36,637 bases of DNA from a virus. Numbering within the stretch: position 1 is the first letter of the stretch; each line of letters begins with the position of its first letter. The stretch spans positions 1 to 36,637 of the IMG/VR virus record IMGVR_UViG_3300005529_000073. The stretch is one strand, 5' to 3'. Under the pieces are notes generated by a model. The model saw only the letters and a list, made by a program, of their open reading frames with translations, was not told where the DNA came from and made no database searches. The translations under genes and the position numbers were made by a program. Positions 20,738-29,676 of the stretch are shown here, one piece after another.

Positions 20738-21186
20738 TTCTTGCTTATTGGCTTTTCGGTGGCTTGTTTTACTTTCGCCATGAAGTCGGCGAAATATTTT
20801 TGGTGCTGCTTGTCCTCGTTTCTCCTCACTGGATGACAGAAGCCACTGGCATGCTCCATATCGTAGTGAGTGGTGACGTCGGTTCCGTCCCCGCTCGGAA
20901 CCAGAATCACGGTAAATAAGTATCGCGGTGTGATTCCGGCGCAAGCGCCCGGGCTGAGTAAGCCAGCTGCAAAGAGACCTGCTACACGGTTCATATCTTT
21001 GGTCAACACGATTTGAAATTGGCTGTCATTTTCAACGTGGTAACCATCAGCAACCGCCTGCGCGATTACAGCTTGCTTCACCGCCTCTGGTGCCGCAGAA
21101 ACCGAAAACGGGATAACAGGTTTCTTCTTGGCGTGAAGCACGACAGAACAGAGAAGCACAATTAGTACCACAAGCAGTTTTCGCAT
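20734..21186 (-). CDS. Leftward secreted protein (moron-like)
   Basis: A 150-residue protein from ATG 21186, with GGGGAG 7 bases upstream. A Sec signal peptide is clear (MRKLLVVLIVLLCSVVLHA). The mature part has a hydrophobic helix (EAVKQAVIAQAVADGYHVE), strands (FQIVLTKD, YLFTVILVPSGDGTDVTTH), two Cys (GACAGI, GFCHPV) and a charged C-terminal helix. It is the only leftward gene in the tail module, and its stop overlaps that of the T extension. Together with its own promoter-like sequence this marks it as an accessory gene, perhaps expressed in lysogens to alter the envelope. No domain family is recognised. Confidence 0.65.
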   Translation of the reverse strand: MRKLLVVLIVLLCSVVLHAKKKPVIPFSVSAAPEAVKQAVIAQAVADGYHVENDSQFQIVLTKDMNRVAGLFAAGLLSPGACAGITPRYLFTVILVPSGDGTDVTTHYDMEHASGFCHPVRRNEDKQHQKYFADFMAKVKQATEKPISKN

Positions 21187-21207
21187 CAACGATCTCCCCG
21201 AGACGAA

Positions 21208-21235
21208 ATTTTACGTTTCCCCGGCAATTTGGCAA
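21208..21235 (-). promoter_or_regulatory. Sigma70-like promoter for the leftward gene
   Basis: On the minus strand TTGCCA (21235-21230), 16 bases, then TAAAAT (21213-21208). Each hexamer differs from consensus by one base. The predicted start of transcription, near 21201, leaves the GGGGAG ribosome site in the leader of the gene starting at 21186. Confidence 0.5.
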
Positions 21236-21293
21236 TCCCGTTACTCCGAATAGCAATGCAAAACATTACACATAGCTACTAGGTAAACACACC

Positions 21294-23675
21294 ATGGCTA
21301 TAGACATCGGCGATGCAATCCTGACATTTCTTGCGGACACTTCCCAGCTTGACGCTGCATTCAACCGCGTCGGCGCGGAAGCTGCGACCAAAATGGCACC
21401 TACCGCAGCCGCCGTGCAGTCGGTCGAACAAGGCTTCGCGGAAGTGGGCGCAACTGCGGCCATTGCAGGCGCTGCCGGTCAAGCTGCTGGGCATGCTATT
21501 GAAGAAGGCGCAGAGGTTTCGCGGAAAACCATCCACGAAGCCAAGGGCGAGGCTGGGCTGCTGGGAGAAATGTTCGGCATCCATCTGCCGCGTCACGTCC
21601 GCTCTTTCGTGGCAGAGATTCCAGCGGTGGCCACGGTTCTGTCATCCGCTTTCGCAGCAACCGCAATCCTCTTCCTGATTGAAGCACTGGCAAAGGCCAT
21701 CGAGAAAATCATCGAATGGCGCCATGAAGGCGAACGTATCGCCGAAGCCTGGGAAAAGGTCGACGATGTACAGCGAAAGGTGTTCGACAATCTGGAAGAC
21801 AAACTGATCAAGGCACAGATCCGGCTTGATGAGCTTGACGGCAAAACTCTCGAAGCGCTGCGGCTTAAGCTGCAGCTCATCGATCGGCAGACACTGGAAC
21901 ACCTTCAGGAACAGATCAAGCAGATTGGCGATGAAGCCGACAAGGCCATGGGCAAACTTGACCGCGGCTGGGTCACCAACATCCTTGCTGGCTTTGAAGG
22001 CAGCGAAGAAGCCAAGGCCAAGCTGCATGATCTGGACAAAACCCTGAAGACGGCGTTTGAAACCCGCACGCCGGAAGCTTATGCGAACGCTCTGGCGATC
22101 GTGCAAAAAGCCCTTACCGAAGCCGATGCCAAAGTCAAAGAACTGACCGAGGCCCAGAAGAACTTCAAGCCCATTGTGGTGCAAGGGTTCGTATCGCCTG
22201 GACCTGATCCGAAGACGCTCGAATCTTGGGTGAAATTGAGCGGCGTTATCCGCGACTACCAGAAAGACATTGAAGAAGCCAGGAAGGCTGCCGACAAAGA
22301 AAAGGAATCGGAAGGCGCAGAAGATCGCAAGAAACGCGCCGAAGAAGCGGAAAAGGCACGCGAGAAAGAACGGCGTGCCCTTGAGCAGTTCGACCGGCTT
22401 GTCACATCGCAGCATCAAAAGCTGAATGAAATCCTCGACAAGCAAGATGATGAACGCTTGAAGCATGATCTTGATCGGCTGCAACAGGGATTAAAACAAG
22501 AGCAAAAAGTCAGCGACGAAAAACTGCAGCAGCAAAGGGAGGTACTTGCCGGGCAGATCGCCACAATTGACGGCGAACTGCAGGCTTTGCGCTCCGCTAC
22601 CGAACAAAAAGCGATTCTGCTGAAGACGCAATACGATAAAGGGCTGATATCCCAGGGAGACTATCTCGCGCATCTCAAGCGACTTTACGACGAGGACCTG
22701 CAGAAGTTAATCGCAGTGCTCGACCGGAAGCAACAGCTAGTCATCCAGGAAGCCCAGATCGAAGCGACGCAGCGCGGTCGCATCCTGACCAGTGAAGACG
22801 CGAGAGAGCTCAAAGCCTATCGAGATATCGAGAACCAAAAGAAAAAGGCCCAAGACGACTTCACGAAAGACTTCCTCAAGCAGCAAGATCAGATTGAGAA
22901 GCGTGCGGCACATACTAACAATTCGCTCATCCGGCAACTCCAGCAATATAGTCAACACCTGCGGGCATCAAGTCGCGACCTACATGGTTGGGCAAAAACT
23001 GCTGACGGCATTCTCAATGATGTGAGCCAGGCGTTCGGCTCGGCAGTTGAACAGTGGATATTGGGGCAGGAGTCTTTTGGCGTGGCGATGGAACGGGCAC
23101 TTGCGCAGTATCTCGCGAGGGTTGCAGCCCAGGCAGCAATTGATGCGATTTATTTCACGGCCCGGGGCTTCGCGGCGCTGGCGTCATGGGACTTTTCAGG
23201 CGCAACCAATTGGTTTACGGCTGCTGCCATAGCAGGTGGTGTCGCCGGCGCTGCGGGCGCCGCCGCGCATGCCATCAATCCCGGCTCGGGAGGCAGCAAG
23301 ACCGAAGGCAATCCCCGCGCTGGCATCAACGACAACTCGCCAGCTACCCAATCCGGCGGACAGCCAGCTCAGCAGCGCAACGTGGCCAGCTTCGCCGCTG
23401 GCGCGCTCGTTAGTACTCCCACCTTGGCCATTGTGGGCGATTCGCGCACGGGCGGCCGAGCCCGCGAAGGCGTTCTCCCCTTGGACGATCCCGAGGCGAT
23501 GGGAGCCATTGTCGAAGCCTTGGGCGGCGGACGCGGCTCTACCAACTTCTACGTTCAAGGGCTGGTCAGCGCCGACGAACTCAGAAAGTTGGTGCGCAAG
23601 ATTGATCGCCAGGTAAGCCGAGGGCAAAGCCGCCTGACCGCCCGCAACGCTTACCGCGTCACGCGGAGAGGCTAA
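21294..23675 (+). CDS. Tape measure protein
   Basis: A 793-residue protein that sets tail length. The N-terminus (DAILTFLADTSQLDAAFNRV) and Ala-rich helices lead to a hydrophobic stretch at about 105-135 (AVATVLSSAFAATAILFLIE). Very long charged coiled coils follow at residues about 140-540 (QIRLDELDGKTLEALRLKL, EKESEGAEDRKKRAEEAE). The C-terminus has the usual Gly/Ala hydrophobic part and the motif FAAGALVSTPTLAIVGDS with REGVLPLDD. At about 0.15 nm per residue the tail would be about 120 nm. It follows the chaperone genes in the standard order, with a moron between. Confidence 0.9.
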   Translation: MAIDIGDAILTFLADTSQLDAAFNRVGAEAATKMAPTAAAVQSVEQGFAEVGATAAIAGAAGQAAGHAIEEGAEVSRKTIHEAKGEAGLLGEMFGIHLPRHVRSFVAEIPAVATVLSSAFAATAILFLIEALAKAIEKIIEWRHEGERIAEAWEKVDDVQRKVFDNLEDKLIKAQIRLDELDGKTLEALRLKLQLIDRQTLEHLQEQIKQIGDEADKAMGKLDRGWVTNILAGFEGSEEAKAKLHDLDKTLKTAFETRTPEAYANALAIVQKALTEADAKVKELTEAQKNFKPIVVQGFVSPGPDPKTLESWVKLSGVIRDYQKDIEEARKAADKEKESEGAEDRKKRAEEAEKAREKERRALEQFDRLVTSQHQKLNEILDKQDDERLKHDLDRLQQGLKQEQKVSDEKLQQQREVLAGQIATIDGELQALRSATEQKAILLKTQYDKGLISQGDYLAHLKRLYDEDLQKLIAVLDRKQQLVIQEAQIEATQRGRILTSEDARELKAYRDIENQKKKAQDDFTKDFLKQQDQIEKRAAHTNNSLIRQLQQYSQHLRASSRDLHGWAKTADGILNDVSQAFGSAVEQWILGQESFGVAMERALAQYLARVAAQAAIDAIYFTARGFAALASWDFSGATNWFTAAAIAGGVAGAAGAAAHAINPGSGGSKTEGNPRAGINDNSPATQSGGQPAQQRNVASFAAGALVSTPTLAIVGDSRTGGRAREGVLPLDDPEAMGAIVEALGGGRGSTNFYVQGLVSADELRKLVRKIDRQVSRGQSRLTARNAYRVTRRG

Positions 23676-23681
23676 GCAATC

Positions 23682-24086
23682 GTGGCTACCGTTCCCATTC
23701 CCAAAATCGTTTATGACCCGGGTACAGGCCCGGTTACGCTCAACTTCACGTTTCCCCCGGTTGAGAAGCCGGGCCTGCAAGATGGCACTAGCGATGATCT
23801 GACAGCTCAGCGCGTCGATTCCATGACCCTCAGCGGACATCGCCAAAGCTTTTACGTGCGGACCGATGTCTTCCGAACGTTGACGATGAACTATGTTCCG
23901 TTCACCGACATGCCTGCCTGGTCAGCTTTCATGCAGTACGCCATCACGGGCGGACCGTTCAACTACTTTCCGGATACGACGCAGTCAGGATTCACCGTCT
24001 TCACCCTTGAGGATACGGACTGGAGTCCGCGGCTGTCTTTCCGCACAGTTTCCAAGTTCTCGCTCAAGATGCGCCTCTACGTCTGA
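23682..24086 (+). CDS. Distal tail / minor tail protein
   Basis: A 134-residue GTG-started protein directly after the tape measure gene. Beta-rich segments are PVTLNFTFPPVEKPG, QRVDSMTLSGHRQSFYVRTD, RTLTMNYVPFTDM and KFSLKMRLYV. The central DxxTLSGxRQ pattern is frequent in small minor tail proteins that form the tail-tip ring. It overlaps the following hub gene by one base (TGATG). Confidence 0.65.
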   Translation: MATVPIPKIVYDPGTGPVTLNFTFPPVEKPGLQDGTSDDLTAQRVDSMTLSGHRQSFYVRTDVFRTLTMNYVPFTDMPAWSAFMQYAITGGPFNYFPDTTQSGFTVFTLEDTDWSPRLSFRTVSKFSLKMRLYV

Positions 24087-25366
24087 TGATCTCCGCCAGC
24101 GCAGCTTTCCTCTCCGCCAACGCTACTCTGCGGAAAGAGCCGGTGTTTCTCTTCATCATCTCTGGATACTCCAGAGCCTTTACCAATAAAAAGACGGGCA
24201 TCGCCAGCCAGCTCGATTGGATTGTCAGCATAGGCGATCTGTCCACTCAGGTCAGCGATATGGAGGGCGGGGCGGACCTTGGCCAGTTGGTGGTCACGGT
24301 TCAAGATCAACTGGGCCAGATCACGGCAGCCTTTCCCAACTTCGTGTTTGAAGGCAGGCGGGTCACGCTTTCCACTGGCTTTGTCGGCATGCCGCAATCC
24401 AGCTTTGTGACGCTCTTCACTGGAGTGATCGACAATGTCGCCTCATCCAACCAAAACAGCTGCTATGACTTCACCTGCACCGATAACACCCAGAGGCTTT
24501 CGCAGGTCATTTATACAGTTGCCGACAACGGCAGAGCGACCGACAGCGACAATCATCGGACCTTGAACGGCCATCCGCTCGACATTCTGCTGGCCATCTT
24601 TTCCACTGAACTCGGCCTGGCTGCCACCGATTACAACTCCGCCAAAATCATTGCTTACCGCGACTCGTATTTCGCCGGCGTTCAATTCACCTTTGATCTC
24701 GACAGCCCGCCAAATGCGCAGGAATTTATCGAGAAAGAGATTATGCAGCCGCTGGGCGGCTACCTGTGGACCAATAACCTTGGCCAGTTGGATGTGAATT
24801 TTTTCAACCCGCGAAACGTGACGCCGGTGATGACGCTGGATGCAAACAACACGCTGGGCCCGCCCGAACACGAGATCCCGGTTGCCGCTCAAGCCGACCT
24901 TATCAATACCGCCAGCTTCCGCTTCGACAAGGACGATGAGGGCAAATTCACCTCAGAACACGTGGAAACCTACCCGGCTTCCATCTCGAAATATGGCCAG
25001 TTCGGCCAGGAAGTTGTCGAAAGTCAGGGGTTGCGGTCCGGGCTGCAAGGATTCGTCACAGCAGCCTTCACTTCTGATCTCATTTTCATTCGCTACGGAT
25101 TGAAGCAACTCAAATTCGACCAAAACTTTGACTGCGATTGGACGGCTTGCGTCCTTGAGCCAGGCGACATCATCGCGGTCACCAATCCCTTTATCCCGGA
25201 TCGCACTCTCGGCATCGTTGGCGTCAGCAGCAAGCCCTTTGAAGTGCTGGATCGTTCCTTGAGTTTTGAGAGTGGGACGGTGACTTTGAGCCTCACGGAG
25301 TTTGCTTCCTTTCCTGTCTCCGCGCTCTCGGCGATGCATTTCAATTCCACGGTAACGCTGGGATAG
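24086..25366 (+). CDS. Tail hub / baseplate-like protein
   Basis: A 426-residue protein. The N-terminal domain (FLFIISGYSRAFTNKK, WIVSIGDLSTQVSDMEGG) and VRL-like strands (RVTLSTGFVG, FVTLFTGVIDNVASSNQNS) resemble tail hub proteins of the gp27/T4-like fold. The middle part (PLDILLAIFSTELGL, NAQEFIEKEIMQPLGGYLW) and C-terminal barrel (LEPGDIIAVTNPFIPDRTLG) are as in siphovirus hub or Tal N-terminal domains. No peptidase motif is seen. It is placed between distal tail and fibre genes, as expected for the adsorption apparatus core. Confidence 0.65.
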   Translation: MISASAAFLSANATLRKEPVFLFIISGYSRAFTNKKTGIASQLDWIVSIGDLSTQVSDMEGGADLGQLVVTVQDQLGQITAAFPNFVFEGRRVTLSTGFVGMPQSSFVTLFTGVIDNVASSNQNSCYDFTCTDNTQRLSQVIYTVADNGRATDSDNHRTLNGHPLDILLAIFSTELGLAATDYNSAKIIAYRDSYFAGVQFTFDLDSPPNAQEFIEKEIMQPLGGYLWTNNLGQLDVNFFNPRNVTPVMTLDANNTLGPPEHEIPVAAQADLINTASFRFDKDDEGKFTSEHVETYPASISKYGQFGQEVVESQGLRSGLQGFVTAAFTSDLIFIRYGLKQLKFDQNFDCDWTACVLEPGDIIAVTNPFIPDRTLGIVGVSSKPFEVLDRSLSFESGTVTLSLTEFASFPVSALSAMHFNSTVTLG

Positions 25367-28162
25367 ATGGCCTGCCGAATCACGCTTGCGACGAAGCCTG
25401 GCTTCTCCGATTTACCCTCCAGCGTGCTCACGCCCAGCAGCGATGCCTTAGGCGTCCATCTGGCGCGGATCAATTCCAATGCGGCGTTTGGACTTTGCCG
25501 CATGGAAGTTTTTGTCGGCAGCTACCACGACGGCGAAACGGTTGCCCTGCCCACCAGCGACATCGACGGCTACAAGTATCTCCGAAGCGAACTCACCTAT
25601 GTCTGGGGCATTCAGAACTCGGTCGAGCCAGAATCGGGATGGATCACGGGACCCGACTCCCTCTGGTTTGGCGCGTGGAAGGTTGACCAGGCGACCGGCG
25701 AAGTACACTGTCGGGAATGGTATCGGCGCAGCGGACAAAATGCTCACGAGGCCATCTCTCATGATGGCACCTTGGCTGTTTTCACCATCGCCCAGCGGCA
25801 GCGAACGACTTTACTGGTCTCTAGTCCGCTCAATTCCTACGTCGATGTCAGCAACTCAGCCTTGGGCGCTGGGGGAAGTCTGTCTGCCGTCATTCAGCGC
25901 CTCAATGACAACGCCAAGTTCGGCGCACTCAGCATGGAATGCATCTACATGGGCGAGTTTAGCGATGGCGATACCGTGCCCACTCCGGTTTCGCCCGCCG
26001 ATGGCTACGCCTACTCGCGCGCGCAGATTACGCTGGTCAGTTCCTGGCGCTGGACAACTTACGCCGTTGGCTTCGCTGCGCCGGACATGTCGCTCGGGCA
26101 ACTTGGGCCGATTCTCTGCTCTATCAACCAAACAACAGGCACGGTTTCGGTTACTGTTAATTACTACGATGAAGGCAACCAGTCGCTCAATCCGCACACC
26201 GATCACGGGCGGGTTGCCGTCTTCGCCTTCTGCTCGCGCCACAATTTAATCAGTGGAGTCGGCGGCATCGCCCAGAACTTCGCCGAAATTCCGCCGCAAA
26301 CCTTTTTTCCCGGCACCACGCTGCAGTCGGCGACGATGCAGCAGTTGAATGAGAACATTCGCGAATCGGCGCTCAGTCCTGAGATTTTCGGGCCTACGAT
26401 CTACTCGCACGGGCAAGTGATCCAGCCGGTGGTTTCGCCGAAGGACGGCTATCACTATTCCTACTCGGAAATGCACATCTTATGGGATTGGGCGGATACA
26501 ACCATGGAGATCCCGACCCACCTGCGGATGCCAGCGTTTCTGCTGCATACCGAGTCGCTGCCCATCATTAACCTTGAAGTCTGGCGGCTGCCGCCGGGCG
26601 GACCTTACGTGATGGGCAATCTGAGTTATCCGAAGATTTCTGTCACCGTCATAGGGGTGCGCGAGAACTGCCACTCCACTGCGGTTCCGCCTTCGACATT
26701 TGGCAATCCGACGACTCCGCCGCTGCCACCAGTGCCCGGTGGCGGTCCGCCGCCCAATAGCGGTACGCCCACCCAGATCATTGCATCCTCGATGCTGAAC
26801 TGTCTGGTTGCAGCTAACCAGATTGTTTATCGCTTTGACTTTCCACGTGCCGTGACTTTCGCGATCGATATGGTGCCCAGCCAGGCTTGGGTAGATGTTC
26901 CGCCGTCGACAACGCAGGTATTCACCATCGAGAAGTTCACTTTGGCCAGTCCGACTGTGGGCACACTGATCGGCACGGTAACCTTCTCGCCGGGCAGTTA
27001 TGTGGGGAAGTTTGTGGCGGCCAATTCGACCAGCTTCGCAGTGGGCGATGTGCTGAAAATCGTCGGACCCGCCGTTCCGGGTGATGGGGCAGGAATGGCC
27101 TTCAGTCTGGTTGGCACCGGACTGAACACTTCCGGGCTCCTGGTCAGCATGGTCATTGCGCCCGCGAGCGCTTCGATTGCTGTCGGCGCCACGCAGCAGT
27201 TTTCCGCCATTGGCACCTATTCAGACGGCAGCATCCTCGATTTGTCTGCCTCGGTGGCTTGGGCATCGAGCAATACCGGCATCGCAACCATCGGGTACAA
27301 CACCAGTGGACCGCCGCCGGCGCTCGAAGACTTGCTCGATTGGGTCTTGCTCGCCTATCCGGCGCGAACCACGAACCACATGGCGGGTGCGGGCAACAGT
27401 GCCTATAGCTGGCTCGATGCTGATGGGCAAAAATTCTGGAACATCAAAAACCAACTGGGCCATCCTTGGGATATTCGCACCTACGACGGCACCTACATCT
27501 ATCACTGGATTACCGAGAGTGCCTCGCAGTGGCTGAATGCTTCCGGGTACAAGCGCCACATTAATCCGCAGCCGATTGGGCCGCGCTTCTTCGATCTCGC
27601 CGGCGGACCGGTGACGGTCACCGCGCCCGGGCCTAACACGATTGTCGATACGCTTGCCTGCGAAATTGATGGCCTGCCTTTGATCAATCTGGGAACGGCT
27701 ACGAACGTTTGGACAAACGTCGGAAGCATGAATTGGGGCGGCAGCGTCGGCACTCAGGTAACCCTCCGCGAGAGCCACTACTTTGGCAACCAGCGCGAGG
27801 AATTCTTCTTCTGCAAGGGTTTTGGCCTGGTGCAGTGGACGCATGCCAACCTGACCAGCGGCTCACCGATTACCGGCACCTACCAGATTGACAAGACAAC
27901 CACGCATACCAATCTGGTTTCGGGCGGCTGCCCTGCACCTGTGTTTCCCTGCTACACCAATATCCCCGGACCGACTTTCGGCGGCAGTTGGATCGGAGGC
28001 GCACCCGGAGCTGGGGGAAATGTCGATAACCCAACTCCGGGCGGCGGCGGCAGCGGCACAGGCATCGCTACCGGATTAGCTACTGGTATAAGCACCGGCA
28101 GCGCGACCATTACCGCAACCCTCGGCTCGATCGTTGCCAGCGCGGCATTGACGGTGACCTAA
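25367..28162 (+). CDS. Large tail fibre/adhesin with split Big_2 domain
   Basis: A 931-residue protein. Residues about 1-437 are three divergent copies of a roughly 145-residue module sharing LNDNAKFG-like and DGYxYSxxE motifs (DGETVALPTSDIDGYKY, DGDTVPTPVSPADGYAY, HGQVIQPVVSPKDGYHY). A Pro/Gly linker follows (about 438-470), then a beta domain to about 590. A bacterial Ig-like Big_2 domain begins at about 597 (APASASIAVGATQQFSAIG) and ends in the last 33 residues (GISTGSATITATLGSIV). A separate insert of about 255 residues lies between its halves. The protein starts at the hub stop and probably mediates host binding. Confidence 0.7.
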   Translation: MACRITLATKPGFSDLPSSVLTPSSDALGVHLARINSNAAFGLCRMEVFVGSYHDGETVALPTSDIDGYKYLRSELTYVWGIQNSVEPESGWITGPDSLWFGAWKVDQATGEVHCREWYRRSGQNAHEAISHDGTLAVFTIAQRQRTTLLVSSPLNSYVDVSNSALGAGGSLSAVIQRLNDNAKFGALSMECIYMGEFSDGDTVPTPVSPADGYAYSRAQITLVSSWRWTTYAVGFAAPDMSLGQLGPILCSINQTTGTVSVTVNYYDEGNQSLNPHTDHGRVAVFAFCSRHNLISGVGGIAQNFAEIPPQTFFPGTTLQSATMQQLNENIRESALSPEIFGPTIYSHGQVIQPVVSPKDGYHYSYSEMHILWDWADTTMEIPTHLRMPAFLLHTESLPIINLEVWRLPPGGPYVMGNLSYPKISVTVIGVRENCHSTAVPPSTFGNPTTPPLPPVPGGGPPPNSGTPTQIIASSMLNCLVAANQIVYRFDFPRAVTFAIDMVPSQAWVDVPPSTTQVFTIEKFTLASPTVGTLIGTVTFSPGSYVGKFVAANSTSFAVGDVLKIVGPAVPGDGAGMAFSLVGTGLNTSGLLVSMVIAPASASIAVGATQQFSAIGTYSDGSILDLSASVAWASSNTGIATIGYNTSGPPPALEDLLDWVLLAYPARTTNHMAGAGNSAYSWLDADGQKFWNIKNQLGHPWDIRTYDGTYIYHWITESASQWLNASGYKRHINPQPIGPRFFDLAGGPVTVTAPGPNTIVDTLACEIDGLPLINLGTATNVWTNVGSMNWGGSVGTQVTLRESHYFGNQREEFFFCKGFGLVQWTHANLTSGSPITGTYQIDKTTTHTNLVSGGCPAPVFPCYTNIPGPTFGGSWIGGAPGAGGNVDNPTPGGGGSGTGIATGLATGISTGSATITATLGSIVASAALTVT

Positions 28163-28167
28163 AGCCT

Positions 28168-28377
28168 ATGGCCTACACCATGCACACTTGCGATGTGTGC
28201 CTGCTGGCGGATAACGACGCCACGCAAAAGGAATGCCGGTTCTGCCATGGGTGCCAAGCATGGATTTGCATTGAGTGTGAAGGCAAGCCCGTGCGCCGGG
28301 CGGAAGCCATGCTGAAGAAAGCCAGACTTAGAGCAACTGAAATCTGGCGTCAACGCCTCGCGAGAGGAGCGCAATAG
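28168..28377 (+). CDS. Small double zinc-knuckle protein
   Basis: A 69-residue protein with CDVC, CRFCHGC and CIEC knuckles (seven Cys and a His within residues 8-38), a RING- or treble-clef-like spacing. A basic helix follows (RRAEAMLKKARLRATEIWRQ). It starts 6 bases after the fibre gene stop. Zinc binding is strongly suggested; function is unknown, and its place among fibre genes gives no clue beyond late expression. Confidence 0.6.
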   Translation: MAYTMHTCDVCLLADNDATQKECRFCHGCQAWICIECEGKPVRRAEAMLKKARLRATEIWRQRLARGAQ

Positions 28378-28380
28378 AAA

Positions 28381-29661
28381 ATGCCTGCTGCTGGATCATC
28401 TGCATTCGGCTTGCCTGGGACGCCTTTCAGTTCTCCTGGCGGCTTCTCTTGGCGGCTCGAACAAACCCGCAATGGCTCCATCTATTACTTCGTTGTTCAC
28501 GACGATGATCACCTGACCCCTTCGCCCACGTTTGGCGGCTGGTATGCGCTAACGGCGGATTTTGGCTCTGGGTCGGTTCCATCGTTCTCTTCTGCGGTTC
28601 ATCTCGCCAATACCGATAGCGATCACAATCTGGAAGTCGCGTTCTTCATGGCAGACACCAATGGACTGCTTTGGAATGCCACATCTGGCGATTCGGATAT
28701 TTCAGTTGTCGGGCCAGTGTTGCGGGCCTGGGACGCGCTGAGCGGAACGCAGATTTTTTCCTTTGGCTGTTCCGCGCCAACCAATTCGACGGTTTATGGA
28801 CTGACAACCTTCGAAGACACCGCGATCCCTTATGTCGCTTCGCTGATTCACGACAATGCGGCCACGCCCGATGTCTTTTACCTGAACGTAAACAATGCCG
28901 CTACGGGCGCGCTTGTCGCCGCCCTCGCGATGCCATCCGCAACCCGCGTCATGCCTTACGTGCTCTCGGATGGCATCGGCTACATCTATGCCTGTGGCTA
29001 CAGCTTTTCAGCGGATGAGTACAATATCAGTTCCGCCTACATCGCCAAAATCTCGCTGCTCAGCGGCTCCATTGTCGCCACCTTGCCGCTTACGGTTGGC
29101 GGTACTGGGCCGAATGGCATGATCATGAATCGCTCCAACGGCCAGATCTTGCTGGATTTTACCAATGGAAGCTTCAGCGGCACAGGCGACATCCGCACGA
29201 TCGATTCCATCAACCTGATCGAATTGGGCACCTATTCAGGCCTGTGCGCTAGCTTCATGCGCACGCAGCTTCTGATTCCAAACTGGTTTAACGAAATCCA
29301 TTTTCCGCTGACTCATCATGATGCGGTCACCGGTCCGGCCGTCGATTGCCCTCGCGGAGAGTTCACCGTGGCAAGTCCCAAATCAGGCTCTACGGGCAAC
29401 ATCACTCGAATAGGGCTGCAGAATGCGGTTCCGCTGGTTTTGATCGTGGATACGGTCGCAGGCGCACAATTCGGTACGCAAAACAATGCCTGGGGTTATC
29501 CGTTCAATTACATGACGTGGAATCCGTTCATTGAAGGCTTCATCGGCTGCACCGGAATTGCCAGCAACAACATTGGTGCTGCCATGACGTATGACCCGTA
29601 CACGACCGGGAGTTGCGGTGCAAATCCCTGCACCGGAGCCGACCTGGTGGAGTTCCGCTAA
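28381..29661 (+). CDS. Tail fibre-associated beta-propeller-like protein
   Basis: A 426-residue protein with repeated strand blocks (NGSIYYFVVHDD, EVAFFMADTNGLLWNAT, YLNVNNAATGALVAALAMP, YIAKISLLSGSIVATLPL). The periodic pattern of a strand, a turn such as ATG or LSG, and a second strand resembles a beta-propeller. There is no signal peptide. It is in the receptor-binding part of the tail operon, so host-surface recognition is the likely role. It starts 3 bases after the zinc-knuckle gene. Confidence 0.5.
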   Translation: MPAAGSSAFGLPGTPFSSPGGFSWRLEQTRNGSIYYFVVHDDDHLTPSPTFGGWYALTADFGSGSVPSFSSAVHLANTDSDHNLEVAFFMADTNGLLWNATSGDSDISVVGPVLRAWDALSGTQIFSFGCSAPTNSTVYGLTTFEDTAIPYVASLIHDNAATPDVFYLNVNNAATGALVAALAMPSATRVMPYVLSDGIGYIYACGYSFSADEYNISSAYIAKISLLSGSIVATLPLTVGGTGPNGMIMNRSNGQILLDFTNGSFSGTGDIRTIDSINLIELGTYSGLCASFMRTQLLIPNWFNEIHFPLTHHDAVTGPAVDCPRGEFTVASPKSGSTGNITRIGLQNAVPLVLIVDTVAGAQFGTQNNAWGYPFNYMTWNPFIEGFIGCTGIASNNIGAAMTYDPYTTGSCGANPCTGADLVEFR

Positions 29662-29676
29662 ACAGAAAGAAACTCT

